Positions 46,305-54,964 of a stretch of 64,000 nucleotides of DNA are shown here, piece by piece. The translations under genes and the position numbers were made by a program. The notes under the pieces were generated by a model that searched no databases, was not told the DNA's origin, and worked only from the letters and a program-made list of their open reading frames with translations. How positions within the stretch are numbered: position 1 is the stretch's first letter; every line of letters begins with the position of its first letter. Origin of the DNA: Vibrio quintilis (GTDB lineage: Bacteria; Pseudomonadota; Gammaproteobacteria; Enterobacterales; Vibrionaceae); contig NZ_AP024897.1 of the NCBI RefSeq assembly GCF_024529975.1, positions 1,054,001 to 1,118,000 of the forward strand. The letters run 5' to 3'.

Positions 46305-46571
46305 TATACCCAAGCAACCAGAAGATGCAGGGTTCAGTGAGATTTGTCAGGCTCTGAGGCAAGGCACTGATTTGAAGATAGAGTCATTCTACGTTGAAAA
46401 TCAGTCACGCCGTATCAGAGCCTGACAAACTCACCCGCAGGGCGTGAGCTGAAAGGCACATTTCTGTGTCAGGATAATTTGAAAGGTGGGTACATTCCTG
46501 CATTCTCTTTCCTTGAACTGTACCTTTCGGCTGCACGCTGAACCCTGCATCTTCTGGTTGCTTGGATATAT
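46305..46571. repeat. Dispersed intergenic repeat, full-length copy (copy 5)
   Basis: Longest copy, 267 bp. Left end TATACCCAAGCAACCAGAAG, right end CTTCTGGTTGCTTGGATATA. Inside is an extra module bounded by CAGGCTCTGA (near 46350) and TCAGAGCCTG (near 46416), itself an inverted repeat with an inner ACTGATTT / AAATCAGT pair. The CTCACCC hairpin and the CACATTTCTG...TGCACGCTGA segment follow. Confidence 0.85.
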
Positions 46572-46849
46572 ACATTCCGGTGTTCTCTTTTCCCGGATTG
46601 CTTCCATTGGCTTCATGCTGTCTTTAGTATTTTATGATATTTCATTATTTTTTATTTAATGATTATTCTGGTTTTATGTTTAAAAGTTCGTCTGATAAAC
46701 TGAAAAATATATATCTGTTTGTAAGTTTTATGATATTTATTATTGATTGGTATTCCATAATATGGATTTGGCTATTTATTGTTTATGTGTTTTGTATATT
46801 AATGGTTATTGAAGATTAGATGTTTTCACTGAAAGCATTCTATTTTCAA

Positions 46850-46929
46850 TCAGAGTATTTCTTTAACTTGTTATTTTGTTTATTTGTTTGTTTTTTATAC
46901 TTTGCCGGCTTTGTGCCGGCATTTTTTTA
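46850..46929 (+). ncRNA. Duplicated cassette A: conserved 28-mer plus terminator (candidate small RNA 3' end)
   Basis: The 28 bases at 46850-46877 (from TCAGAGTATT to GTTATTTT) recur exactly at 47388-47415. They are followed by a terminator TGCCGGC (46903-46909) / GCCGGCA (46915-46921) and seven T's. No coding gene ends here, so an untranslated transcript is possible. Confidence 0.35.
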
Positions 46930-47387
46930 TGTTGTATTCCAAATGAATATAATATAAAACTTAATGATGAAACTTTATAACTATTGAATGTATTTATAGG
47001 TTAAATATATTATTTCAGATAACACAAACAGATAAACATGATAGTTTTTTCATCACACCATCAATCGAGTCACCGATCCTGCCTGTCATATGATACATAA
47101 TCACCCGGTGTATTATGCTGTAATGTCATCTAATTGTTTGTGTTTGTTTATATTGTGATCTTTTGTAACCCGGGTGTGTGGATGATTAATCTGATTCTGC
47201 TTTTTTCACATGTTTGTTAAAAATTATGAATCGCACACGGTTGCGTATGTTTTGTGTTAATACTGAAATATTTATTTATGAGACATGTTCCATAAAAATA
47301 AAATGTCGATATATTTTGTTTTTTTTCATGTATATTAGGTGGCGAATGAGGTGTTCAGTAGAACTTTTGTTATATTGTTCATGTTAT

Positions 47388-47480
47388 TCAGAGTATTTCT
47401 TTAACTTGTTATTTTTTTTATTTATTATATTTATTTATATTACATAATTTTATGGGCCGGCTATATGCCGGCTTTTTTTA
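47388..47480 (+). ncRNA. Duplicated cassette B: conserved 28-mer plus terminator (candidate small RNA 3' end)
   Basis: Second copy, 538 bp from cassette A. The same 28 bases are followed by GCCGGC (47456-47461), loop TATAT, GCCGGC (47467-47472) and a T7 tract. The spacer between 28-mer and hairpin has diverged while the hairpin has been kept. Confidence 0.35.
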
Positions 47481-47813
47481 TGTGTCATTGTGTCCATTTT
47501 GAATTGATTTTTGATGGTGATAAGATAATTATAATTTTATCTGTTAGTTTTGTTTGCTTTATTTTTAATCAGGTGTTTTATTACTTATCTGGGTTTTGCA
47601 TATTATTATTTAAATATTGAGTCTTATTTTATATGTTCGTTATGTTTTATTTTAATTTCCAGGGGCACTTCTGTGTCGGTTTTTCCGGCAGGACTCGTCA
47701 GGCCCGGGGGATCTCGAAACCTGGTTGTGATTCACAAAAAGTATCACTATTGATTATCATGAAGCAAAATCTGATACTTTCTGTTTATCATGCGGTGTTT
47801 TGAATTCGTTACG

Positions 47814-47860
47814 ATATACCCAAGCAACCTGAACCCTGCATCTTCAGGTTGTTTGTATAG
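47814..47860. repeat. Dispersed repeat, short copy (copy 6)
   Basis: ATATACCCAAGCAACCTGAA at the left and CATCTTCAGGTTGTTTGTAT at the right; the interior is lost. Confidence 0.75.
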
Positions 47861-47952
47861 GTTTGGCAGGCACAGGTTGTTGTGCCATGGATTATCAATG
47901 AATCGTATATGGCGGGACAAGTGACGTGTTGCGATGTCCCCGGGAGTTTGAA

Positions 47953-48494
47953 ATGAAACGAAAGATGTCTTTATTATTCGCCGGACTGGTGATGGTCAGT
48001 TCCTGTCTGCAGGCATTTGAACTGACCAGCAGTGATATTCAGGAAGGTGAGTCCTTATCCTCATCATTTATGTTTAACGGATTCGGTTGTTCCGGGAAAA
48101 ATGTCTCACCTCACCTCAGCTGAGCTGGGACGACTTTCCGGCCGGAACAAAAAGTTTTGCGATCACCGTTTATGATCCGGATGCGCCGACAGAAAGTGGC
48201 TGGTGGCACTGGAGTGCGATTGATATCCCGGCAAATATCCATCAGCTGAAACGCGGGCAGTCAATCTCATCTGCTGGCGGAAAAGAGATCAGGAATGATT
48301 TCGGAACAACGGCATTTGGCGGGGCATGTCCGCCGGTCGGCCATGGTATGCACAGATATCAGTTTACGATCTGGGCGCTTCCGTATAAAAATATGCCCGT
48401 GCCGGATACAGCCTCTGCGGCACTGGTTGGCTATATGTTAAATCAGGATGCACTTGCCAAATCCCGCATTACAGCCACAGCGATGAGAAAGTAG
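47953..48494 (+). pseudogene. YbcL/YbhB-type (Raf kinase inhibitor-like, PEBP) secreted protein, frameshifted
   Basis: ATG 47953 (GGGAG upstream) encodes a signal peptide and the first mature residues (AFELTSSDIQEGESLSSSFM, then FNGFGCSGKNVSP), but the frame stops at 48121-48123. The remainder continues in another frame (SPQLSWDDFPAGTKSFAITV, YDPDAPTESGWWHWSAIDIP, GTTAFGGACPPVGHGMHRYQ). The cause is visible: CTCAC is tandemly duplicated (48105-48114), and removing five bases restores NVSPQLSW and a full YbcL-like protein of about 178 residues. PEBP-fold proteins of this group are periplasmic with unclear function. Confidence 0.8.
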
Positions 48495-48528
48495 TCACAG
48501 TCATGAGATACAGTCATAAGAAAGAGCG

Positions 48529-49338
48529 ATGAGAAAGAGCCAGCAGGAAATGACGGAAGCGCCATTATTCAGAATCAATCATATTCTGAGTGTCAGGCCG
48601 CAAAAGCTGAGTAATATGACGATTCTCTCTCCCTCTGTCATCTGGGTCCGGGCGGGGTATAAACGCCTGCTTGGTCACCAGAAACCCCTGGCGCTTGATG
48701 AGCAATCTCTGCTGCTGGTGCGCAGCCATGAAAGACTGACATTTGAAAACCAGCCCCGGCAGGCGGTGTTTCGTTCCTGTCAGGTTTGTTTTCATCATTA
48801 TCCGGCAGCAGAGATGCTGGCATATAGCCAGTCAATCTCTTCATCTGAGCAGGTGCTCTTTAAGCTGACGCAGGATTTGCGACAGGCGCTGGAGATACTT
48901 TGCCGTCTTGATCACCGGCTTATGAGTCATGCCGTCCAGCGTTACTGGCTGGATGGTTTTTATCAGTTACTGGCTGAAAAGGGGATGCTGCATCATTTAT
49001 TTGATCCGGTGGGAAAATCATTACAGGAAACTTTAAGTGAGCACCTGAGTGCAACGCCGGAGAAATCATACAGGCTGGACACGGTTTGTCTTGATCTGGG
49101 AATGAGTCGCTCGACACTCATTCGTCGTTTACACCGGGAGAACACCAGCTTCAGGGAAGTGTTACACCAGGTCAGAATGAACCATGCGATTATTTTGCTC
49201 CAACAGGGCGGCTATGATTTGCCTGATATTGCGTTAGCCTGCGGCTACCTGTCAACTCAGCGCTTTTGTCAGCGTTTCAGGGAGCAATTCGGTGTAACCT
49301 TCCGGCAATATGAGAAAACCCTGACGGTTTCATCCTGA
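48529..49338 (+). CDS. AraC-family transcriptional regulator
   Basis: 269 residues. The N-terminal about 160 residues contain a sensor region without a clear cupin signature. The C-terminal about 100 residues are the double HTH of AraC proteins: RLDTVCLDLGMSRSTLIRRL, then LPDIALACGYLSTQRFCQRF and the FGVTFRQYEK end. It lies 34 bp after the frameshifted ybcL-like gene on the same strand and probably belonged to one transcription unit with it. The regulated genes are unknown. Confidence 0.85.
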   Translation: MRKSQQEMTEAPLFRINHILSVRPQKLSNMTILSPSVIWVRAGYKRLLGHQKPLALDEQSLLLVRSHERLTFENQPRQAVFRSCQVCFHHYPAAEMLAYSQSISSSEQVLFKLTQDLRQALEILCRLDHRLMSHAVQRYWLDGFYQLLAEKGMLHHLFDPVGKSLQETLSEHLSATPEKSYRLDTVCLDLGMSRSTLIRRLHRENTSFREVLHQVRMNHAIILLQQGGYDLPDIALACGYLSTQRFCQRFREQFGVTFRQYEKTLTVSS

Positions 49339-49411
49339 TGGCATCGATGATTTCACTTAATAGTCCGGCTGTTTCGCTTAAGGATCAATCTTTGTGTACA
49401 GAAAAATGCGT

Positions 49412-50095
49412 TCAGCCTCTGCGCGCTGTGAGCAAATAAGCAGCACGCATCGCATACAAGCCGATGCCAATCCAGATCAGAATAAAGAAAAAAGCAGGGA
49501 AACCGGTAAGCCGGCTTAATGTAATGTGCTCCCCCGAGCCGTGAATTGACCATAAATATGAGGGAGAGTAAATCGCGTTCAGCATGACATAAATTCCCAG
49601 AAAGCGGAGCAGATAAGTGCCTGCTTTGCCAAGGAACCAGCACGAAGCAAATACTGCGATGACATAGAGAAGAATAATCGCGGTGGCAGGGCCATCAATA
49701 TACAGAAAGAAAAACGCACAAAACAGAATCAGAATGATCTTGATTACTTTTCCGGTATACAGACTGCTGGCGTAGAGCAGATAACCAAACAGAGATGCGC
49801 CGGGATAACCGGCAAATGCAATCATGATCCGCGCCGGCCTGACGCCGCTTCCCATCGCAACAGAAGAGATGACATGTCCTTCGCGCCACGCCAGATGAAG
49901 GCTCTGAATCCGGTTACCGGTCAGCAGGGTCACCAGTCCGTGTGAAGCCTCATGAAAGAAGACCTCGACTGGCTTAAACAGATAGATCAGAAGACTGGAA
50001 TGACTCAGATAATGCATCCACAGCGCCAGAAAAGTAAAGAGCAGAAAAATCCACAATTCGCCTTTCGGCTGAGTGACGAGTTTTTTGATAAACAT
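49412..50095 (-). CDS. M50-type membrane metalloprotease-like protein
   Basis: 227 residues with about six membrane segments. FFHEASHGLVTLLTGNRIQS carries the HExxH zinc motif inside a membrane helix (near residue 48), followed by a turn-rich strand (LHLAWREGHVISS), as in the peptidase M50B-like family. The second metal-binding Asp may be the one in FFLYIDGPATA. Such proteins resemble site-2 proteases, but most M50B-like members are uncharacterised. Monocistronic; an M50B-like role in regulated intramembrane proteolysis is only inference. Confidence 0.65.
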   Translation of the reverse strand: MFIKKLVTQPKGELWIFLLFTFLALWMHYLSHSSLLIYLFKPVEVFFHEASHGLVTLLTGNRIQSLHLAWREGHVISSVAMGSGVRPARIMIAFAGYPGASLFGYLLYASSLYTGKVIKIILILFCAFFFLYIDGPATAIILLYVIAVFASCWFLGKAGTYLLRFLGIYVMLNAIYSPSYLWSIHGSGEHITLSRLTGFPAFFFILIWIGIGLYAMRAAYLLTARRG

Positions 50096-50154
50096 GAAAT
50101 ACTTAGTTCACCGCTATCCGGTATTGTGCTGTCAGAACCAAATCATAACAGATT

Positions 50155-50196
50155 TATACCCAAACAACCCTGCATCTTCAGGTTGCCTGGGTATAT
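50155..50196. repeat. Dispersed repeat, short copy (copy 7)
   Basis: TATACCCAAACAACCCTGCA at the left; CATCTTCAGGTTGCCTGGGT at the right. The outer ends still form an inverted repeat with the whole interior missing. Confidence 0.75.
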
Positions 50197-50276
50197 ATCA
50201 AGGTGCATCCCGGGAATATTAACCTGGGAAACCGGACAGACTCTGGGTTGTTGGTGAGATTTCTCAATCGATCACA

Positions 50277-50303
50277 GGGCGAACAGAAAAACGTTCGCCC
50301 TTT
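50277..50303. terminator. Hairpin downstream of the 105-residue gene
   Basis: GGGCGAAC (50277-50284) pairs perfectly with GTTCGCCC (50293-50300), followed by TTT on the + strand. It lies 25 bp downstream of the minus-strand gene ending at 50325, but the T-run favours the + direction. Confidence 0.5.
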
Positions 50304-50324
50304 ATACTCATTTTATCCGGTGCT

Positions 50325-50642
50325 TTATATTTCGCCTTCACCTACCGGCTCGGGAGCTGTGGAGAAGTATCCCATTTGACTGGTATCACTGTAGTGAAGA
50401 TAAAGTGGTTTTTCATTTCTGAGAAGATCAATGACATCGGCATAATCTTCAGGCGGGTAATGGCAGGCAATAAACCCGGAAGATGCTTTTGTATCCTGTG
50501 CCGGTACATCATCCGGATCCTTGTAGAATCTGACATTGGCAAATGTTGCATGATCTTCATCGTATAACCAGATCATCGCTTTCAGAAAATAGCCCGTTCC
50601 GCCAGCAAAATGCTGAACCTGATATTGTTCAATTTTCATCAT
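50325..50642 (-). CDS. Uncharacterised protein, 105 residues
   Basis: Small soluble protein without signal peptide. It is rich in aromatic and acidic residues (MIWLYDEDHATFANVRFYKD, HYPPEDYADVIDLLRNEKPL, YLHYSDTSQMGYFSTAPEPV). The layout suggests a compact alpha/beta single-domain protein. I recognise no family. An AGGA sits shortly upstream of the start at 50642. Flanking genes give no functional hint. Confidence 0.55.
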   Translation of the reverse strand: MMKIEQYQVQHFAGGTGYFLKAMIWLYDEDHATFANVRFYKDPDDVPAQDTKASSGFIACHYPPEDYADVIDLLRNEKPLYLHYSDTSQMGYFSTAPEPVGEGEI

Positions 50643-51148
50643 GTCCTCCAGACTGGTGAGGTTAGAATCGTCGTATCAGATCATTATGCGCATCAGATTG
50701 ATATAAAGACTGTAGTATCTGCGGGGGAATGTGCAATATGTTCAGTGCAAACTTGCTTAGGGTTTGTTGGGATAAACAGGGGAAGAACTGAAACGAAGAA
50801 AGAAAACTGATGGAGATGAATCAAAATGGCGGAAGGTTTTAAAACTGCCTTGAGCATATTATTAATCGTATCAAAATGCTGTTTCATTTTCAATGAGCGG
50901 TTGTCTGCTCTGTTATTAGCTGCGATAAAATGACTGCAATGAATATGTAAATCATCCCCTGTTATTGAGTTCATGAATTATATCAATTAGCGTATTTTCT
51001 GTCTGAGCTTCCTCTGTGTCCCTGTATCACTATTATCTGCCTGATACGCCCGAATTACGTCTCTTCGGGACGTGTCGGTATCACACCAAAGAGCGACAGA
51101 TCCTGGCTCAGATTTCTTCCTTATCCCCAAGAGCTAAAGGATGTCACT
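50643..51148. other. Intergenic region of about 500 bp, nothing recognised
   Basis: No convincing reading frame, repeat copy or RNA gene seen. The right end holds the promoter and ribosome site of the MFS gene. Confidence 0.45.
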
Positions 51149-52393
51149 TTGAATACGCGCAAAATTTTTAATAATCCCTTACAGGTCCTTTCACGGCCTG
51201 ATTTTCGTTATTACTGGATTGGTTTTTGTATTTCTGTTATCGGGACATGGATGCAGAGAATCGCCCAGCCCTGGCTGGCTTATGAAATGACGGATTCGCC
51301 ATTCCTGCTGAGTATTGTCGGTGTTGCCCAGACCGCACCGGTTTTTATTTTATGCTTATTCTCCGGGGTCATTGTCGATCGGTTCCCGAAAAAGAAAATT
51401 TTGCTGATCACCCAGTCTGTCGCTTTTGTTGTCACACTGATTATGGCTGTTTTAATCTGGGCTGATGTCATTCAGTACTGGCATATTGTCGCCGGGGCGC
51501 TGATTCTGGGCGTCACGAATAGTATTGATATGCCGGCAAGACAATCGTTTTATATCGAACTGGTTGAGAAAGAAGAACTGGTCAATGCGATTGCTCTGTG
51601 TTCTTCGGCGTTTAATATTGCCCGGATTATCGGTCCTTTAATTGCGGGTCTGATCATGGTGTATGCGACGATCGGTATTTGCTTTTTTGCCAATGCACTG
51701 AGTTATGCGCTGATGTTTTTGTGTTTGATGTTCATTCGTCCCCGTAAAATACAAAGAGAAGCAAATAAATCCCGGGAAAGCATGCGCCGGCAAATCTATG
51801 CGGGTTTGCAACATATCCGGGATAACCGGACATTGCTGGTTACCATCCTTGGCGTCGGGATTGTGGGTATTTTTGCATTTAATTTTACAGTTCTGCTTCC
51901 TGTACTGGTTAAAACCACGCTTCATGCTGATGCAAAATATTTTAGTTATCTGATGTCTTTCATGGGTGTTGGTTCTTTCTGTGGGGCTTTAATTGTGGCT
52001 TCTACCGGCAAAGAAGGGCCCAGGGAATATACACAAACGATCATTCCGTTTTTGTTGGGCGGAGTGATTCTTTTCACCGGAATGCTGAATCATATATCTC
52101 TGCTTTCCATCGTGATGATTGTCAGCGGATTGCTGACGGTCCTGTTTACTTCGAGTGCGAATTCGATGGTACAGCTGAATTTATCTGAAGCGTTCCGCGG
52201 CCGGGTGATGAGTATTTATATTCTGGTATTCAACGGGTCTTCGGCAATTGGTAATTTTGTTGCCGGAATTGTGATGGAACATTATGACGCTCAGGTAGCT
52301 TATATGATTTGTGGTGGCTCAATTGTAGTGTTGATGGCGGTCGTCCGGTTTTTCAGGAAAAAGATGTTGCGTCCTTTGTCTGCTGAAGTGTAA
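51149..52393 (+). CDS. MFS transporter (EntS/MFS_3-like)
   Basis: 414 residues, about twelve membrane segments. FRYYWIGFCISVIGTWMQRI is the typical first-helix motif of MFS_3 proteins, and loop 2-3 carries GVIVDRFPKKKILL (the MFS G-x-x-x-D-R motif). The start is TTG 51149: AAAGG at 51136-51140 is correctly spaced, while the ATG at 51141 runs into a stop after three codons. Relatives export siderophores or drugs; the substrate is unknown. No siderophore genes lie nearby. Confidence 0.85.
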   Translation: MNTRKIFNNPLQVLSRPDFRYYWIGFCISVIGTWMQRIAQPWLAYEMTDSPFLLSIVGVAQTAPVFILCLFSGVIVDRFPKKKILLITQSVAFVVTLIMAVLIWADVIQYWHIVAGALILGVTNSIDMPARQSFYIELVEKEELVNAIALCSSAFNIARIIGPLIAGLIMVYATIGICFFANALSYALMFLCLMFIRPRKIQREANKSRESMRRQIYAGLQHIRDNRTLLVTILGVGIVGIFAFNFTVLLPVLVKTTLHADAKYFSYLMSFMGVGSFCGALIVASTGKEGPREYTQTIIPFLLGGVILFTGMLNHISLLSIVMIVSGLLTVLFTSSANSMVQLNLSEAFRGRVMSIYILVFNGSSAIGNFVAGIVMEHYDAQVAYMICGGSIVVLMAVVRFFRKKMLRPLSAEV

Positions 52394-52414
52394 ACAAAGC
52401 TGGTTTGGATAAAA

Positions 52415-52444
52415 TCCCGGGCAGCGTGGTGATACTGTCCGGGA
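52415..52444. terminator. Hairpin between convergent MFS and outer-membrane-barrel genes
   Basis: TCCCGGGCAG (52415-52424) pairs with CTGTCCGGGA (52435-52444), 10 bp with one G-U. There is no marked T-run, so it is a weak candidate terminator for either gene. Confidence 0.45.
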
Positions 52445-52461
52445 AGTGTATCTGGCATGAA

Positions 52462-52992
52462 TCAGAAATTCATTCTCAGGCCAATGCTGTAAGCATCGGT
52501 ATCGTCATAAGCTTCATAACGAAATTCAGTCGAAATTTGATCGGTAATTTTAAACCCGGCGCCTGCACCCAGACCAAAATCAGAATCATCCCCTGATCCT
52601 TCGTAGCTGGTACCGCCGTAATTGACTGAAACCGTCAGGTCCGTATAAGACCAGGAAGGTGCAGCAAACAGGTAGATCCGGTTGGTTAAATCCAGTTCTG
52701 TTTTTACAGACAATGAAACAAAACTGGAGAGTTCAATGTCAAGAGATGAGCCGGCATAATTATAGGTATCAGAGACCACGCCGGTTCCCAGCCGGACCTC
52801 GGGCGTCAACCGAAACATTTTTCCCATATGCTCAGTGTAGCCAAATGTGGCTGCAACCCCGCCCAGAGTAATACTGTCATCGCCATCAGTCAGTTTTAGG
52901 TTGACATAATCAACGCCGGTTACCATGTTACCGCTAAATGCAAAAAAGGGTGTGGCAGTTAAAAGTGTTGCGGTTATCAGCTTTTTTATCAT
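52462..52992 (-). CDS. Small outer-membrane beta-barrel protein
   Basis: 176 residues from ATG 52992, which follows AAGGAAAA; longer in-frame starts upstream give a non-signal N-terminus. Signal peptide MIKKLITATLLTATPFFAFS is followed by alternating-residue beta strands (GVDYVNLKL, FVSLSVKTELDL, FGLGAGAGFKIT) and a terminal strand ending in Phe (YSIGLRMNF), the usual signal for BAM-dependent assembly. It resembles the eight-stranded OmpA/OmpX-like barrels. Specific function unknown. Convergent with the MFS gene. Confidence 0.75.
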   Translation of the reverse strand: MIKKLITATLLTATPFFAFSGNMVTGVDYVNLKLTDGDDSITLGGVAATFGYTEHMGKMFRLTPEVRLGTGVVSDTYNYAGSSLDIELSSFVSLSVKTELDLTNRIYLFAAPSWSYTDLTVSVNYGGTSYEGSGDDSDFGLGAGAGFKITDQISTEFRYEAYDDTDAYSIGLRMNF

Positions 52993-53335
52993 TGTTTTTT
53001 CCTTATAAAAATTAATGAGATAGAAATTTTTATGTCTGTGTTGCTGTAAAAATATCCATCTTATTTTGTTTTTTTTGAACGTCGTTTTATTTCTGGTGAG
53101 GATAATAAAAAACAATGTGCAAAATTTCAAGCTGATATATGAAATTTATTAACTATTCGTGTGGTTGAGTCTAGGTCGATGAATAAGGGAATAAGGAGGA
53201 ACAATATAGAAAGTATTTGTCTTTATATGGAGAATGAGCAGAACAACCGCCTGAATGACGGATGTTCCGTGAGAAGCTCACTTATATCCTGGTGACCTCA
53301 ATATGCATCTTGAGGTCATTTGGGTATAAACCTTA
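52993..53335. other. Intergenic region between outer-membrane-barrel and tnaA genes
   Basis: 343 bp, AT-rich promoter region of the barrel gene. No gene is seen; a repeat copy lies at 53283. Confidence 0.45.
53283..53328. repeat. Dispersed repeat, divergent short copy (copy 8)
   Basis: TATATCCTGGTGACCTCAAT at the left and GCATCTTGAGGTCATTTGGG then TATA at the right. The arms have co-varied (GACCTCAA / TTGAGGTC), so the hairpin is kept although the sequence differs from other copies. It sits just after the tnaA stop. Confidence 0.6.
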
Positions 53336-54766
53336 TTAACGATGTACAGTTTCGGTTTCTTTCATCCTTGCTGTAAAGTGGCGAAGTACTTCGGGTTCGT
53401 ATGTGAAGGTCAGGCCGTTAATTTTCCCGGCATTTGCTTTCACCTGCTCAAACGCCTCAATAATGAAATCCATATGGGTTTGGGTGTAGGTTGCGCGGGG
53501 AATTGTCAGACGAAGCAATTCAGCCGGGCAGGGAAGCTGCTCACCGGTTTGCGGATCACGTCCCAAAAGCAGCGAGCCGATTTCAACCGCCCGGATACCG
53601 GCAACTTTATAGAGTTCACAAGCCAGTGCATGGGCCGGGAACTGACTGGCCGGGATGTGGGGTAACAGTTTTCCTGCGTCAACAAATGCAGCGTGACCAC
53701 CAGCCTGCTGGCAGCAGATACCAAGTGCTTCCAGCCCATTGACCAGATACTGTACCTGACTGATCCGGTAAGCCAGCCAGTCCTGACGCATGCCGTCATA
53801 CAGACCCACAGCCAGCCGCTCCATGGCACCGCCTTCCAGTCCGCCGTAGGTCGGAAAACCTTCCTGCACCACACATAGAGTCCGGCATTCCTGAAAAACA
53901 TCAGCCATGGATTCATCTTTAAAACAGAGTAGTCCGCCCATTTGAACCATGGCATCTTTTTTCGCTGACATTGCCAGCCCATCCGCATACTGATACATCT
54001 CCCGGGTGATGGATTCAATGCTCCGGTCCTGATAACCTGGCTCCCGCTGCTGAATGAAATAAGCATTTTCAGCAAAACGGGCTGAGTCCATGATCACCGG
54101 AATATCATATTTCCGGGCAATGGCATAAACTGCCTTCATATTCGCAATCGAAACGGGCTGCCCGCCGGCCGAGTTACAGGTGATGGTGCTGACAATATAA
54201 GGGACATTTTCTGCGCCAGCCTGAAGAATGGCGGTTTCAAGCTGGTCGGTATCAAAATTACCTTTGAAATCTGCATTGACTGCGGTATCAAAAGCGTCTC
54301 TGACGTAGACGTTTCTGATCTGGCAGCCGTTAATCTGTGTATGACCCTGAGTCGTATCGAAGAAATAATTGGAGAGTGCGACCATCCGTGACCGGTCAAG
54401 ACCTTTCTCTTTTTCCCGCTTTTTAATGAGTACCGGAATATAGATCTGCTCTGCGCCGCGTCCCTGATGCGTCGGGATGGTCAGTGTATAGCCAAAAATA
54501 TCTTTGACCGCATCAGCCAGTGCATAGAAACTGCGGCTGCCGCTATAAGCTTCATCTCCCCGCAGCATGGCTGCCTGCATGTTTTGTGTAATCGATCCTG
54601 TGCCACTGTCTGTCAGTAAATCAATAAACACATCTTCACTATCAAGCAGAAAAGGGTTCATCCCTGCTTTTACAATGGCCTGTTCCCGGTGTTTCCGGGT
54701 GGTGCGTTTGACTGGTTCTACAACACGAATACGAAATGGTTCTGGCAGATGTTTGAAATTTTCCAT
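53336..54766 (-). CDS. tnaA: Tryptophanase (tryptophan indole-lyase)
   Basis: 476 residues from ATG 54766, whose spacing to AGGA and whose [15 protein letters not shown] start match E. coli TnaA (471 residues); an ATG one codon upstream is also in frame. The PLP-binding lysine is in SAKKDAMV near residue 270, and [23 protein letters not shown] and RGPTYGG-like [19 protein letters not shown] are conserved. It converts L-tryptophan to indole, pyruvate and ammonia. It is preceded by a tnaC leader (54965-55039). No tnaB permease gene follows; the next gene downstream is an unrelated outer-membrane barrel. Confidence 0.95.
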   Translation of the reverse strand: MENFKHLPEPFRIRVVEPVKRTTRKHREQAIVKAGMNPFLLDSEDVFIDLLTDSGTGSITQNMQAAMLRGDEAYSGSRSFYALADAVKDIFGYTLTIPTHQGRGAEQIYIPVLIKKREKEKGLDRSRMVALSNYFFDTTQGHTQINGCQIRNVYVRDAFDTAVNADFKGNFDTDQLETAILQAGAENVPYIVSTITCNSAGGQPVSIANMKAVYAIARKYDIPVIMDSARFAENAYFIQQREPGYQDRSIESITREMYQYADGLAMSAKKDAMVQMGGLLCFKDESMADVFQECRTLCVVQEGFPTYGGLEGGAMERLAVGLYDGMRQDWLAYRISQVQYLVNGLEALGICCQQAGGHAAFVDAGKLLPHIPASQFPAHALACELYKVAGIRAVEIGSLLLGRDPQTGEQLPCPAELLRLTIPRATYTQTHMDFIIEAFEQVKANAGKINGLTFTYEPEVLRHFTARMKETETVHR

Positions 54767-54790
54767 CATTTATCCTGAATTTCTTTAGCC

Positions 54791-54827
54791 CCGCAGCCGG
54801 TTTTTACCCGGCGCGGGCTTGATGCAC
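54791..54827 (-). promoter_or_regulatory. GC-rich hairpin just before tnaA
   Basis: On the transcribed strand a GCCCGCGCCGG segment can pair with CCGGCTGCGGGGC (small bulges), ending about 25 nt before the tnaA start. It might be a transcription pause or an occlusion structure in the tna leader. In E. coli termination here is Rho-dependent, so its role is not known. Confidence 0.35.
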
Positions 54828-54964
54828 TTTTGATCAGCGCGGTTACCGCAAGCGGCAGAAATCTGTACACACAATGCAACCAAAAACCGGGATGAGCTGA
54901 AAGTCAGCCGGAAGAATGCAAAACCATGTGTACCTGAAAACCCGAAAAGGGCAGAAAAACAGAA

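Larger units (their letters stand above)
46572..47952. other. AT-rich region of about 1.4 kb without a convincing gene
   Basis: Base composition is much richer in A/T than the neighbours. Short hydrophobic reading frames (46634-46819, 47214-47447) have no ribosome site and an amino-acid make-up (Phe/Ile/Tyr) expected of AT-rich DNA. It holds a duplicated terminator cassette (46850 and 47388), a 9-bp inverted repeat AAAGTATCA / TGATACTTT (47738-47780) and a repeat copy at 47814. Confidence 0.5.

Noticed and set aside
46634..46819. 61-residue hydrophobic frame (Phe/Ile/Trp-rich)
   Set aside because: Lies in very AT-rich DNA, lacks a ribosome site and has the composition expected from T-rich sequence. 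Kept only as part of the gene-free region.
47214..47447. 77-residue frame overlapping the second duplicated cassette
   Set aside because: No ribosome site; it runs through the 28-mer repeat in a frame that is not conserved in the other copy, so it is unlikely to be coding.
50693..50974. 93-codon minus-strand frame in the 50.6-51.1 kb gap
   Set aside because: Atypical composition, no ribosome site seen, no recognisable motif; not supported as a gene.
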